64,000 nucleotides of DNA from Kaistella carnis (lineage in GTDB: Bacteria; Bacteroidota; Bacteroidia; Flavobacteriales; Weeksellaceae): the NCBI RefSeq assembly GCF_003860585.1, contig NZ_CP034159.1:2480001-2544000 (forward strand), given 5' to 3'. The notes beneath the pieces were generated by a model. That model made no database searches. It was not told the origin of the DNA and worked only from the letters and a program-made list of their open reading frames with translations. Position 1 is the stretch's first letter. Each line of letters begins with the position of its first letter. The position numbers were made by a program, and so were the translations under genes. Shown here in pieces: positions 41,540-50,843 of this stretch.

Positions 41540-42803
41540 ATGAAGTATTCATTAACTTCAGACCAATTCCACATTTCAGGCAGTTTTTCTTCTCACAATA
41601 ATTGCGGTAGTGGTAAATTAAAGATTGCGTCTCAAAGGCTGTTTCTGCAGGCAAGTTTAGTTTTTTCCACTCTTCAATGACGGTGTTTTTTTCAGGACTA
41701 ATTTTTTGGTATAACTGAATAATAAAGTCCGGAATATTTTCGTCTGTATTTTTGTAGTAGGTATAAATCAGGGGTAAAACGGCATTAATAATGAGGAGCT
41801 CTGTAAATTCTTTTGTTAAAGTTTTCTCGCCTGACACCGAAGATATTTTGCCAAAATTAAAACGGTGATCCCAATATTCGCTCGCTTTAACTTTATTAAA
41901 AACGGAAATAATTTCATCAATCGTTTTGGCATTAATTATTTTTGAGAAGAGATTCTGGTTTTGATGGTATAAAGAAGCCAGTTGGGAAAGACGGATTGTT
42001 GGGAAATTCGGCGGTCGCAGTTTTGAAAACTTCGGATGGATATAAGAGGGAGGAAGTTGATATTTTACTTTTAAAAATTCAAATTCCCGTTTCCAGATTC
42101 GGGTTTGATCATCACTCGGTTTTTCTAACCAATTACTCATTCCGAAGAAAAGGGCTTCAAGCTGAGTTTGATTCTGTCTGATTTTATTAAAAACAGAAAA
42201 ATCAATACTTTCTGCCAACTGCTGAAATAGGGCTGCATTCACCTTTAGACCAAAAGCATAAGCCAATTGTTGAAATAAAATTGCCTCGTAATTATTTTTA
42301 TTTCGTCTCAGCGCTTCTTCAATTAAAATGGCTTTCTCATCTAATTTTTTCAGCAGCGTTTCCTCATGGAAATTAAAAGGAAGATAACGGGGATTGAAAA
42401 GTTTTTCGCACGGAATAAACTGGTTTTCCTGCAGCAGTAGCTCATATTTAGAAAGCAACTGCTCGTCAATATAATTTCGCAATTCCAGTGTAGGAATATT
42501 CTTGCTTGTAAATTCATCGATTTCGATATCGTGAATAAACACAACATGTGCAATTATATTCTCAAACTCAGGATTGCCGGAATGACGGTGAAAAATCCAG
42601 TCGGAAGATTTTACATGAAGTTCGATGTTCCCAGCTAAAGTAACACCTTGGGTTTTTATTTTTCCAAAAAGAAAATCGGGTCCGGAATCGAAATTCCATT
42701 GACCAAACTCCACAATTTCAAGCGGATTTCCTTCCACATCTTTAAAATCAAAATTGGTAAAAATTTTGAAATTCCAAAGATATTGAAGTAATTTCTCGTT
42801 CAT
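41538..42803 (-). CDS. DUF2851-family protein
   Basis: 421 residues, cytoplasmic, with no signal or membrane segment. Family landmarks are NEKLLQYLWNFKIF at the start, GQWNFDSGPDFLFGKIK, LAGNIELHVKSSDWIFHRH, FFGMSNWLEK, and a Cys-containing end, YCEKKNCLKCGIGLKLM. The GNIELHVKSSDW and HRH segments look like a nuclease-type core (PD-(D/E)XK-like), but this is only an impression. DUF2851 is widespread in Bacteroidota, often near DNA- or RNA-related genes. Function unknown. Confidence 0.8.
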   Translation of the reverse strand: MNEKLLQYLWNFKIFTNFDFKDVEGNPLEIVEFGQWNFDSGPDFLFGKIKTQGVTLAGNIELHVKSSDWIFHRHSGNPEFENIIAHVVFIHDIEIDEFTSKNIPTLELRNYIDEQLLSKYELLLQENQFIPCEKLFNPRYLPFNFHEETLLKKLDEKAILIEEALRRNKNNYEAILFQQLAYAFGLKVNAALFQQLAESIDFSVFNKIRQNQTQLEALFFGMSNWLEKPSDDQTRIWKREFEFLKVKYQLPPSYIHPKFSKLRPPNFPTIRLSQLASLYHQNQNLFSKIINAKTIDEIISVFNKVKASEYWDHRFNFGKISSVSGEKTLTKEFTELLIINAVLPLIYTYYKNTDENIPDFIIQLYQKISPEKNTVIEEWKKLNLPAETAFETQSLIYHYRNYCEKKNCLKCGIGLKLMNTS

Positions 42804-42863
42804 ATTCAGAACTCTTTAATTACAAAGTAACAAAGCAATTTCTGAATAAAAAAGGTGAAAAGA

Positions 42864-43997
42864 CTATTTTTGAAAAGTACTTAAAGTCTCCGCATACATT
42901 TTCTCGTAAAGTGGTAAAATGTTTGTTAGATCAAATCTTAAGGCCTGCTCTTTTGCATTTTTTTTCATCTGCGCCAACAGGTTGTCATCACTTAACAGTT
43001 TGATGCTGTAATTACTCATGGCTTCTACATTGCCAATCTCGGTAAGATATCCCGTTTCTCCCTGAATATTAACTTCGGGAATTCCACCGGCATTTGAACT
43101 GATGACGGGCGTTTCAGCAGCCATAGCTTCCAAAGCGGCCAGACCAAAACTTTCCTGTTCAGAAGGAAGTAAAAAGACATCGGACAGTTGAAGAATTTTA
43201 TAGAGGTCATTCACTTTTCCGAGCAGACGAACTTTACCGATTAAATCCGGGTGGTCTTCTAAAAACTCATTAATGATTTCCATATCCGGTCCTTCCCCAA
43301 TAATAATCAGTTTGGATTTCACTTTTGCATTTACATTTTTAAAAATCTGTAAAACATCTTGTACGCGCTTCACCGGACGAAGATTGGAAACGTGAATCAA
43401 TATTTTTTCATCTTTCGTTGCGAAATGATTTCGCTGGCAATCTGACACCATTTTAAATTCATCGTTATCGATAAAATTGGTGATGACCTGAATATCCTTT
43501 GTTATTTTAAAGAGCTGCAACGTATCTTTCTTTAAACTTTCAGAGACAGAAGTGATCGTGTCTGATTGATTGATGGAGAATTCTACCGCATGTTTATAAC
43601 TTGGGTGTTGTCCCACCAAAGTAATATCAGTTCCGTGAAGGGTCGTAACCAATGGAATATCTTTACCCTCTTCTTTCAACATTTGTTTCGCAGTAAATGC
43701 AGCGTACGCATATGGAATTGCGTAATGCGCATGAAGTAAATCCAGTTTATATAAATTTACGACTCTATAAATCATCGACGAAAGTGCGATGTCATAGGGT
43801 TGATATTGAAAAAGCGGATAGGTCTGCACATTTACTTTGTGGAAAAATATATTAGGGTTTGTAATATCTAATCTCGCAGGCAAGGCAGAACTGATAAAGT
43901 GCACTTCATAGCCTTTGTTTGCGAGTGCCATGCCGAGTTCTGTAGCAACGATGCCACTTCCACCATAGGTTGGATAACAGAGAATTCCGATTTTCAT
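42864..43997 (-). CDS. bshA: N-acetyl-alpha-D-glucosaminyl L-malate synthase BshA
   Basis: 377 residues, GT-B family 4 glycosyltransferase. It starts MKIGILCYPTYGGSGIVATE, the BshA signature GGSG. LLHAHYAIPYAYAA, VTTLHGTDITLVG and SDVFLLPSEQESFGLAALEA are donor and acceptor motifs, with the ExxxxxxxxE pair in the last. It joins GlcNAc from UDP-GlcNAc to L-malate, the first bacillithiol step. It is about 5.7 kb from bshB1 and in the opposite orientation. Confidence 0.93.
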   Translation of the reverse strand: MKIGILCYPTYGGSGIVATELGMALANKGYEVHFISSALPARLDITNPNIFFHKVNVQTYPLFQYQPYDIALSSMIYRVVNLYKLDLLHAHYAIPYAYAAFTAKQMLKEEGKDIPLVTTLHGTDITLVGQHPSYKHAVEFSINQSDTITSVSESLKKDTLQLFKITKDIQVITNFIDNDEFKMVSDCQRNHFATKDEKILIHVSNLRPVKRVQDVLQIFKNVNAKVKSKLIIIGEGPDMEIINEFLEDHPDLIGKVRLLGKVNDLYKILQLSDVFLLPSEQESFGLAALEAMAAETPVISSNAGGIPEVNIQGETGYLTEIGNVEAMSNYSIKLLSDDNLLAQMKKNAKEQALRFDLTNILPLYEKMYAETLSTFQK

Positions 43998-44095
43998 TGA
44001 ATAATTTTTAGTTTATAAAACTTAATTTTTTAGGTGAACGAAATTTACTTTAAAATTTGTAATATCTCACTGCCTGAGAAATTTACTTTTTTTGG

Positions 44096-45826
44096 TTATT
44101 TTTTCGACGACAAATCGATTCTGGAAGATGGATTGAGTTCGAGGCCCATTCCGGCTTTTAGATTTTCATTAACCAAGACGGGAAGTTTTCCCCAGATTTT
44201 TGTTTCACCACAGAAAGCTTTTGCTGCGGCAATCATCGAATCCTCATTGTTTTCGTAAGACACTACAACAGTTGAGATTTTAGAAATGTCAACATCTTTC
44301 AAGGCATAAGGCGATCCGAAAACGTTTAAAATTACCTTTGGGTTTTTACTTAAGTCTGCCAGAACTTTTTTGCTCTCTGTAGATATTTTGTATGGTTTAT
44401 ACGCCGTTGAATTATCTTTATGAAAGCCAACAATTACTTTCGAGTTCGCAGGAATGGTTGAAATTTCTGAAGCTTTTTTTACAATGATCGTCGTTTTTAA
44501 ATTTAATTGATCCACAAAAGTTTGATAGGGCGCTTCTTCTAACGGAACATAATAATATGTTTCTTTACAGTTTAGCGGAAGCAATTTATGATCATCTTTA
44601 ATTAAAGTTAATGCGTTGGAATACATTTTCTGAACAATTTTAGAATGTGAATCATTATTTAAATCCTCATTAATATGATCGGGATTTCTAGGTTCATATT
44701 GACTTAAGCCTAAATAATATTTTGTCAATAAAATCTTCTTGACGCTTTCTTCTACTCTTTGCTGCGGAATATCTCCTTTGTCGATGGCTTGCTGAATCAA
44801 TTTTTTACCCGTCGCAACATCCTGACTGAATAACATAATATCATTCCCTGCGGCGAAGGCCATTGCATCAAGTTCACCAGCTTTAAACTTATTGGCAACA
44901 GCACCCATATTTAAGGCATCCGTAATTATAAGTCCTTTATAACCCAATTGTTCTTTCAAAATTCCTGTGATGATGTTTTTAGAGATCGAAGCCGGTATTC
45001 CTTTTGTTTTTTCCAAGGCCGGAACGTAAAGATGTGCCACCATTACGCCGCCAATGCCTTTATCCATTAATGCTTTAAAAGGTGCAATTTCAACTTCGTT
45101 CAATCTTTTTAACGAGTGTGATACCACCGGAAGATCAAGATGCGAATCAGTGTCGGTGTCTCCATGTCCCGGAAAATGTTTAATTGCCGCTAAAATATTA
45201 TTGTCTTGTAATCCAGTGGCATAGGCCACGGCGGAACTCACCACATTTGGAACTTGTGACCCAAAGCTTCGGTTTCCTATAATTGGATTATTTGGATTCG
45301 TATTTACATCAACTACAGGTGCAAAATCCCAGTTGATTCCCATTCTTTTACAGTCTTCCGCAATTTTTGCCGCCATTTCTGTAATTAAATTTTTATCCTG
45401 AATTGCGCCCAGCGTCATAGCCCATGGAAATTTGTGTGCCGTTGCAATTCTTTGAAAGATTCCCCATTCAGCATCCATACCGACCATTAAAGGTACTTTT
45501 GATTTCTGCTGAAATTCATTAACGAGTTTGATCTCGCGTGCGGCATCGTCCTGCATCAGAATTAAGCCGCCGATCTTATCTTTCAGCACGATATCGCGAA
45601 CGGCATTAATGTGAGCTTCATCTTTATTTGTATATAAAGCGACGATGAAAAGCTGACCCAGCTTTTCATCCTGTGAAAGTGAATTGTAGGTTTTATTGAC
45701 CCACTGGTTTGCTTTTTCTATCTCTGATTTTGAAATATTTTTAGGCTGATATTGTGAATGTAAAGCTTGATTAGCAAAAAATAATGCGATAAGGAAAATG
45801 GAGATTTGAACTTTGAAATTTTTCAT
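44096..45826 (-). CDS. Secreted glycoside hydrolase family 3 beta-N-acetylhexosaminidase-like
   Basis: 576 residues from MKNFKVQISIFLIALF, a signal peptide; longer readings upstream are untranscribed if the promoter at 45850-45857 is right. The GH3 barrel contains MVGMDAEWG, NWDFAPVVDVNTNPNNPIIG, and AIKHFPGHGDTDTDSHLDLP, the NagZ-type KH(F/I)PG(H)G...DSH loop with its catalytic Asp/His pair. The nucleophile is Asp in LIITDALNMGAV. A C-terminal alpha/beta domain follows. Many Bacteroidota relatives carry an extra serine-hydrolase domain, which is absent here. Probable role: trimming GlcNAc from peptidoglycan fragments in the periplasm. Confidence 0.87.
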   Translation of the reverse strand: MKNFKVQISIFLIALFFANQALHSQYQPKNISKSEIEKANQWVNKTYNSLSQDEKLGQLFIVALYTNKDEAHINAVRDIVLKDKIGGLILMQDDAAREIKLVNEFQQKSKVPLMVGMDAEWGIFQRIATAHKFPWAMTLGAIQDKNLITEMAAKIAEDCKRMGINWDFAPVVDVNTNPNNPIIGNRSFGSQVPNVVSSAVAYATGLQDNNILAAIKHFPGHGDTDTDSHLDLPVVSHSLKRLNEVEIAPFKALMDKGIGGVMVAHLYVPALEKTKGIPASISKNIITGILKEQLGYKGLIITDALNMGAVANKFKAGELDAMAFAAGNDIMLFSQDVATGKKLIQQAIDKGDIPQQRVEESVKKILLTKYYLGLSQYEPRNPDHINEDLNNDSHSKIVQKMYSNALTLIKDDHKLLPLNCKETYYYVPLEEAPYQTFVDQLNLKTTIIVKKASEISTIPANSKVIVGFHKDNSTAYKPYKISTESKKVLADLSKNPKVILNVFGSPYALKDVDISKISTVVVSYENNEDSMIAAAKAFCGETKIWGKLPVLVNENLKAGMGLELNPSSRIDLSSKK

Positions 45827-45849
45827 TCTTTCATAAAATAGTTGAGAAA

Positions 45850-45857
45850 CAAAAATA
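45850..45857 (-). promoter_or_regulatory. -7 box TATTTTTG of the GH3 gene
   Basis: On the minus strand TATTTTTG ends 23 bases before the ATG at 45826 and fits TAnnTTTG. It supports the shorter protein start. Confidence 0.55.
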
Positions 45858-45939
45858 CAATTTTTAATTTTTAAAAAGGTCAACTCTGTTGGCATACATA
45901 TTGACAAATAAAAGTTAATTAATCCTTAAAATTTTAAAA

Positions 45940-46470
45940 ATGAAAAAATATTTTATATTCGCTTTAATGGGAGTTTTCTCTCTTGGAGCAATGGTAAGCT
46001 GTAATGATCGGAACGATGAGGTCATCGTTCAAAATCCAGATAATGATACGTACTCTGTGGTTTTGGATATTAATAATGTGAACTTCAGCATTGATCCTGC
46101 AAATCCTCAAAGTGGAAGCATCGAACGAACTTTTAATAAACCTTTAGTTGATACAGATGTTGTCTTGATCTACAGAAAAGCGGTATCTACAACAGATGGT
46201 TCGCCTGTTTGGCAATCAATTCCACGAAGCATTTATTTTGGGTCCAATGTTTTGGACTACGATTTTGATTTCAGTAGAAATGATATTATGATCTACGCGG
46301 ACGGTAATTATGCACTAAGTACGACTCCTGAATATATTAGCGGCCAAACTTTTAGAGTGGTATTAGTTCCTGCTTCTCAAGGCGGAAAAAATGCGAATGT
46401 AGATTATTCAGATTACAACAGTGTAATTCGATACTTTAAAATAGATGATACAAAAGTTAAAACATTATAA
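45940..46470 (+). CDS. Lipoprotein of unknown function
   Basis: 176 residues. Signal and lipobox: FALMGVFSLGAMVSC, Cys21 lipidated. The mature part contains TYSVVLDINNVNFSIDPANP, VLIYRKAVSTTDGSPVWQSI and YALSTTPEYISGQTFRVVLV, suggesting one beta-sandwich domain. Similar short lipoproteins occur in Chryseobacterium, but I do not recognise a named family. It is divergently oriented to the GH3 gene and followed by its own terminator. Confidence 0.75.
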   Translation: MKKYFIFALMGVFSLGAMVSCNDRNDEVIVQNPDNDTYSVVLDINNVNFSIDPANPQSGSIERTFNKPLVDTDVVLIYRKAVSTTDGSPVWQSIPRSIYFGSNVLDYDFDFSRNDIMIYADGNYALSTTPEYISGQTFRVVLVPASQGGKNANVDYSDYNSVIRYFKIDDTKVKTL

Positions 46471-46493
46471 CTTTCAATCATTCATATAATTCT

Positions 46494-46521
46494 AACCACT
46501 GCCTTTGCAGTGGTTTTCTTT
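46494..46521 (+). terminator. Terminator after the lipoprotein gene
   Basis: Stem AACCACTGC / GCAGTGGTT with a CTTT loop and a T-rich tail, 24 bases after the stop. Confidence 0.82.
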
Positions 46522-46604
46522 TGATAGTTTTTAAGGTATAAGTTGTAATTGTTCATAAATTAGTAACTTTAGTGCTTGAATAATTAATTAAAAATATAGT
46601 AATA

Positions 46605-47312
46605 ATGAGTGTTCACATCGCGGCTAAAAAAGGAGAAATTGCAAAAACTGTTTTACAACCAGGAGATCCTTTAAGAGCAAAATATATCGCAGATCATTTT
46701 TTAACAGAAGTAAAATTGGTAAGTCAAACCAGAAATATTTTCTATTTTACGGGTTTATACAAAGGCAAGGAAGTTTCTGTAGGCGCCAGTGGAATGGGAT
46801 GTGCGAGTATTGGGATTTATTCCTACGAGTTATTCACAGAATTTGATGTGGATACCATCATTAGAATTGGTACTTGTGGCGCTTACACAGACGAGTTAAA
46901 AGTTTTCGATCTTTTAAACGTGGAGTTTGCGGCAAGTGAATCAACCTATGCTAAATTCGCCTGGGAAATTGAGGATGAAAAACTGAAACATCAGGGGAAT
47001 ACGTTTGACCTCCTAAACCAAACTTCGAAAGATCTATCTCTAGAAATAAAACCTACGACGATTCACACCAGTGATATTTTTTATAGAAAAAGTCAGGATC
47101 TACCGGCAATTGCTGCGAAATATAATTGCGCTGCTGTAGAAATGGAAGCTTTCGCTCTTTTTGCAAACGCCCAGCATTTAGGTAAAAATGCAGCAACCAT
47201 ATTAACAGTTTCTGATATCATCCCAACTGGTGATTATATCTCTGCTGATCAAAGAGAAAAAGCATTGAAACCCATGATTGAGTTGGCTTTGGAAACGGCA
47301 ATTAAAATCTAG
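46605..47312 (+). CDS. deoD: Purine-nucleoside phosphorylase, DeoD type
   Basis: 235 residues, hexameric PNP/UP fold. MSVHIAAKKGEIAKTVLQPG and DPLRAKYIADHFL bind phosphate. GASGMGCASIGIYSYEL and IIRIGTCGAY are the family signatures. VEMEAFALF contacts the ribose, and LTVSDIIPTG carries the catalytic Asp. It splits purine nucleosides with phosphate for salvage. A TAACTTTA hexamer-like box about 35 bases upstream is near the -7 consensus. Confidence 0.93.
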   Translation: MSVHIAAKKGEIAKTVLQPGDPLRAKYIADHFLTEVKLVSQTRNIFYFTGLYKGKEVSVGASGMGCASIGIYSYELFTEFDVDTIIRIGTCGAYTDELKVFDLLNVEFAASESTYAKFAWEIEDEKLKHQGNTFDLLNQTSKDLSLEIKPTTIHTSDIFYRKSQDLPAIAAKYNCAAVEMEAFALFANAQHLGKNAATILTVSDIIPTGDYISADQREKALKPMIELALETAIKI

Positions 47313-47323
47313 ATAAAAACAAG

Positions 47324-47926
47324 CTAAAGGATTTCATTTTGATCATCTAAAAGATGCCCGAAGTAATCTTTTTTAACTTTCAAATAACTTTCACTTTCCT
47401 TTGTAGAGTCCATCTGCAAAGGAATTCTTTTGTTTAGAAGAATGTTGCTTTCCTTTACAAATTTTAGTTTTTCGGGATTGTTGGTCAGTAGATTTACTGA
47501 TTTCACGTTCAGAATATTCAAAATTTCAATGGCAACGTCGAAGTTACGGTCATCTGCCGGAAGTCCAAGTTTAAGATTAGCTTCAACCGTATCAAAACCC
47601 TGCTCCTGTAATGCGTACGCTTTGAGTTTGTTGATGATCCCAATGTTTCTGCCTTCCTGTCTTAGGTAAACAATGATCCCACCGTTCTCCTGAATAAATT
47701 TCATAGCACGATCAAGCTGTTGACCGCACTCACATTTTTTGGAGTGGAAAACTTCACCCGTAATACATTCAGAATGAAACCGTACGTTCACCGGTTGAGA
47801 AAAATTGGTATTTTTTGCTACTATTGCCATGTGTGGCATCCAATCATCTTGGTCTTCAGCAAATGCAATCATGCGAAATTCCCCGTACTCCGTAGGTACA
47901 TTGGATTCTGCCTGGATTTTTAACAT
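47324..47926 (-). CDS. ribA: GTP cyclohydrolase II
   Basis: 200 residues, stand-alone RibA. Zinc ligands are the three Cys in CITGEVFHSKKCECGQQLD. YLRQEGRNIGIINKLKAYAL holds the catalytic Arg/Tyr region, and ANLKLGLPADDRNFDVAIE and LLTNNPEKL complete the family pattern. It opens GTP to the diaminopyrimidine precursor, the first riboflavin step. No fused RibB domain is present. It lies 6 bases after a lipoprotein gene on the same strand. Confidence 0.94.
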   Translation of the reverse strand: MLKIQAESNVPTEYGEFRMIAFAEDQDDWMPHMAIVAKNTNFSQPVNVRFHSECITGEVFHSKKCECGQQLDRAMKFIQENGGIIVYLRQEGRNIGIINKLKAYALQEQGFDTVEANLKLGLPADDRNFDVAIEILNILNVKSVNLLTNNPEKLKFVKESNILLNKRIPLQMDSTKESESYLKVKKDYFGHLLDDQNEIL

Positions 47927-47932
47927 GGAAAT

Positions 47933-48403
47933 TTAGTTTATCTTGGAGGTACTTAAGGAATCTTTAGGAATATTACTTTCTAATAGAGACATATTAGTTT
48001 TAATTCTAACCAAATATCGGTTAAGGACTTGATCCTCATCTGAATTCAGGTATGGTCTTAATTTTTGAAGCTTTTTGTACGATTTTTCAAAACTTCTCTG
48101 CGCATTGTTCAGCCCATTAATATTGTACGATTCCAGTGCGCCAATATAATCTTTAAGATGGTACTTAAGGTTGGTCACCTCTTTGTTAACGGCGTCATTT
48201 CTAAACTTCGGAAAGGAAGAAATGAGATTCGTAATTTCCGAAGAATAAACAATTAAATTTTTACGCTCCGAATAAGAATAAGTTTGAACTCCTTCACCTT
48301 TTTCTAAAATTGAGTTACCAACCGGCGAAAGATTAATTTTCTCTGCAGAACAGGAAAGGGCAAAGAAAAATATTAAAATGTAACTAAACTTTTTTTTATT
48401 CAT
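47933..48403 (-). CDS. Small helical lipoprotein of unknown function
   Basis: 156 residues. Lipobox: FSYILIFFFALSC, Cys18. The mature part is mostly helical and polar (NSILEKGEGVQTYSYSERKN; YIGALESYNINGLNNAQRSF). No family recognised. Its start overlaps the DUF4254 stop by eight bases, so it is translated with that gene and ribA. Confidence 0.75.
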   Translation of the reverse strand: MNKKKFSYILIFFFALSCSAEKINLSPVGNSILEKGEGVQTYSYSERKNLIVYSSEITNLISSFPKFRNDAVNKEVTNLKYHLKDYIGALESYNINGLNNAQRSFEKSYKKLQKLRPYLNSDEDQVLNRYLVRIKTNMSLLESNIPKDSLSTSKIN

Positions 48404-49010
48404 TTTTCACATTTTGATAAAGGATCGGATTAAGACTTTGGTCATTATACATTTTCATCTGTTTGTAGACTTTCATCTTAGTTTTACCGTTCTCTATATC
48501 AAAAAGCAATTGCTCGATCGCTTCAGAAAGATCTTTTTGTTGCTCCAGCAATACATTCAGTTTGTCGGTGCATTTTTTTCGGTGGTCTTCACTCGCCGTC
48601 TCTCTTTGAGCCTCAAGATTCATGTGATAGATTTTTAATGCTAAAATTGATAAACGGTCAACTGCCCAAGCGGGAGTTTCTGAATTTATCTTAGCATCTT
48701 CACGCGGTGATATATTTTTATATTTATCAAGGAACCAACTGTCGATAAACTCTACCAAATCTGTTCTTTTTTGATTTGAAGAGTCTATTTTTCTTTTCAA
48801 AGTAAGGGCTTCTGTAGGGTCAATATCCTCATCGCGAATAATATCTTCCATATGCCATTGAACGGTATCAATCCAGTTCTTTGCATACAAAAGTTGTTCC
48901 AAAGAACCGTCTGGAAAAGGATTTTTTATTGTTGCCTCTACATTGTCTGTCAAATGGTAATCTTCAATCGATTGGCTAAAAATTTCCCACGCAGTTTCCG
49001 TAAATTTCAT
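48396..49010 (-). CDS. DUF4254-family protein
   Basis: 204 residues, all-helical and cytoplasmic. DUF4254 landmarks: MKFTETAWEIFSQSIEDYH, LLYAKNWIDTVQWHMEDIIR, RKIDSSNQKRTDLVEFID and WAVDRLSILALKIYHM. In Bacteroidota and Planctomycetes the family often lies near lipopolysaccharide glycosyltransferases. Here it sits between tatA and a lipoprotein. Function unknown. Confidence 0.82.
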   Translation of the reverse strand: MKFTETAWEIFSQSIEDYHLTDNVEATIKNPFPDGSLEQLLYAKNWIDTVQWHMEDIIRDEDIDPTEALTLKRKIDSSNQKRTDLVEFIDSWFLDKYKNISPREDAKINSETPAWAVDRLSILALKIYHMNLEAQRETASEDHRKKCTDKLNVLLEQQKDLSEAIEQLLFDIENGKTKMKVYKQMKMYNDQSLNPILYQNVKNE

Positions 49011-49023
49011 TAAGTCTGTCTTT

Positions 49024-49227
49024 TTATGGAGTAGTGCTTGAATTGCTCTTTGGCTCCTCCGGATTTTTAGGTTCGTCTTCTTTTACAGCATCCTTAAACT
49101 CTTTGATTCCAGACCCAAGACCTCTCATCATTTCAGGAATTTTTCTTCCACCGAAGAAAACTAAAATAATAATCCCAACAATCAATAGATGTTGCCAAGA
49201 AAGTGCCATTATTGTTAATGTATCCAT
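49024..49227 (-). CDS. tatA: Sec-independent translocase subunit TatA/TatE
   Basis: 67 residues. One N-terminal membrane helix (WQHLLIVGIIILVFFGG) leads through the conserved FGGRKIPE hinge to an amphipathic helix, MMRGLGSGIKEFKDAV. A short acidic, Pro/Ser-rich tail follows. TatA forms the twin-arginine export pore. No tatC or tatB is in the window. It follows the EnvC-like gene by 32 bases. Confidence 0.92.
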   Translation of the reverse strand: MDTLTIMALSWQHLLIVGIIILVFFGGRKIPEMMRGLGSGIKEFKDAVKEDEPKNPEEPKSNSSTTP

Positions 49228-49259
49228 TTTATATATTTTTACAAAGTTATATTAAATTT

Positions 49260-50843
49260 TTAATTCACCCAACCTATAGGATCTACGGGATTGCTGCCAT
49301 TCCAGATTTGGAAATCTAAAGTATAACTGCCATCAAAATCAGAACCTACCACTCCTATTGAAGTTCCGGCCGAAACTTGTTGGTTCGCAGAAACCATTGT
49401 ACTCCCCAAATTGGCATAAATAGTAAAATAATCGCCGTGTTTAACAATAACCGTTTTAGATCCGTCGGCAGATGCTACGACACGGGAAACAGTTCCCGGC
49501 GCAATACATTTTGCAACAGTTCCTTTCGAAACAGCAATTTTAATTCCGTTATTTTCTTCTACAATATTTTTGAAAACGGGGTGTGGCTGTCGCCCAAAAC
49601 GGTGCGTAATAGTTCCGTAAGCCGGCATTCCCATCTTCCCTCTATTCGCTGCGAAATTATTGCCAACCGCCGAAGAAACGCCGTAGTTGGTCATTGCTTT
49701 GGTTTCGGCAGCTTGCTTTTCGTCGTTGTTTTTCTTCGTCATACTGGCTTCTGCTGCTCTAGCATTCGCTGCTTTTTCCGCTGCAGCTTTAGCATTTGCT
49801 GCTGCAATAGCCGCATCTTTTGCTGCTGCCAATCGTCGGGCTTCTGCTTTTTCAGCATCGGCAGCCCTTCTTGAATCTTCACTTTTCTTTGCGTCTGCGG
49901 CCAAAGCTAGTTTCGCCTTTTCTGCTTCTTCAGCGGCTTTTCTATCTGAAATTTCTTTCAGTCTTCTCGCTTCATCATCTGCTTTTTTCTTTTCTAAAGC
50001 TAAAGCTTCCATCTTCGCCTTGTTCTCCGCATCAATTCGTGCTTTTTCACGCTCTGCAGCGATCTTAGCTAATCGAATTTTCTCTGCTTCTTCTTTTTTA
50101 CGTTCTGCTTCTTTTGCTTTGGCAATTCGAATTTCTTCCGCAATAATTGATCGAATCTGTCCTTCTAATTTTTTAGATTCTGTCTGTTTCTGTTGTAATT
50201 CAGCAGTAAGTTGTACTTCATTTTTCTTAAATTCTGCTAAAAGATTTTGTTTGGTTTTTTTCTCAGCTTCTATTGTTAAAAGGTCTTTTTGCTGATTTGA
50301 AAGAATCGTTTCTTTATCTTTTACAGCTTTCTGTCTTAAGGCAATATTCTCTAACAAAACCTTTGCTGCCGTCGAGATCTCTGCAGCTTTCTTATCTTGA
50401 TAGTCTGAATAATCTTTCAAATATTGAACCCGTCGCAAAGCTTCTCCCAAATTTTTAGAAGAAAGAATGAAAGTTACTTTATTCTGAACTCCTTTATTTT
50501 TGTAAGCTTTTACAAGAACTTCTGCATAATTTTTTCGTAGAACGGCCAATTCCCGATTTTGTCGGTTGATCTCTAACTGACGCAAATAAATTTCGTCTTC
50601 GATTAATTTTTTTTCTTTTTGGGTATTGGTATAAACTTTTTCGCGAAGTTGAATTTTTTTCTCCACCTCATTCAGATAAGCAACAGACAATTTCGACTGT
50701 TGCTGAGTTTTAGCTAAATTTGAGTTGATGGAGGCAATTTGTTTTTTCAGTTCCGCATTCTGCTTTTGAAGTTGTTCTTTTTTCTGCCCAGAAAAAAAAG
50801 TAAACAGAAAAATTCCTATTAAAAAGCTCAGTCTTTTAATCAT
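49260..50843 (-). CDS. EnvC-like murein hydrolase activator with degenerate LytM domain
   Basis: 527 residues. Signal peptide (SFLIGIFLFTFFSGQ), then two coiled coils. The first (about 20-240) has EnvC-type content such as VAYLNEVEKKIQLREKVY and TFILSSKNLGEALRRVQYL. The second (240-385) is a very Ala/Lys/Glu-rich helix. The LytM (M23) domain fills 390-527: PAYGTITHRFGRQPHP. Its zinc ligands appear lost: HxGxD reads NNGIKI and HxH reads LDFQ. EnvC-type proteins do not cut peptidoglycan but activate amidases at the septum. The gene overlaps the upstream DUF4292 gene (ATGA). Confidence 0.88.
   Translation of the reverse strand: MIKRLSFLIGIFLFTFFSGQKKEQLQKQNAELKKQIASINSNLAKTQQQSKLSVAYLNEVEKKIQLREKVYTNTQKEKKLIEDEIYLRQLEINRQNRELAVLRKNYAEVLVKAYKNKGVQNKVTFILSSKNLGEALRRVQYLKDYSDYQDKKAAEISTAAKVLLENIALRQKAVKDKETILSNQQKDLLTIEAEKKTKQNLLAEFKKNEVQLTAELQQKQTESKKLEGQIRSIIAEEIRIAKAKEAERKKEEAEKIRLAKIAAEREKARIDAENKAKMEALALEKKKADDEARRLKEISDRKAAEEAEKAKLALAADAKKSEDSRRAADAEKAEARRLAAAKDAAIAAANAKAAAEKAANARAAEASMTKKNNDEKQAAETKAMTNYGVSSAVGNNFAANRGKMGMPAYGTITHRFGRQPHPVFKNIVEENNGIKIAVSKGTVAKCIAPGTVSRVVASADGSKTVIVKHGDYFTIYANLGSTMVSANQQVSAGTSIGVVGSDFDGSYTLDFQIWNGSNPVDPIGWVN

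Noticed and set aside
49687-50295. A 202-codon open frame opposite the EnvC-like gene
   Set aside because: It is antisense to the Ala/Lys/Glu-rich coiled coil. The low-complexity codons (GCT, GAA, AAA) leave the other strand free of stops and give a Ser/Ala/Phe-rich nonsense protein.
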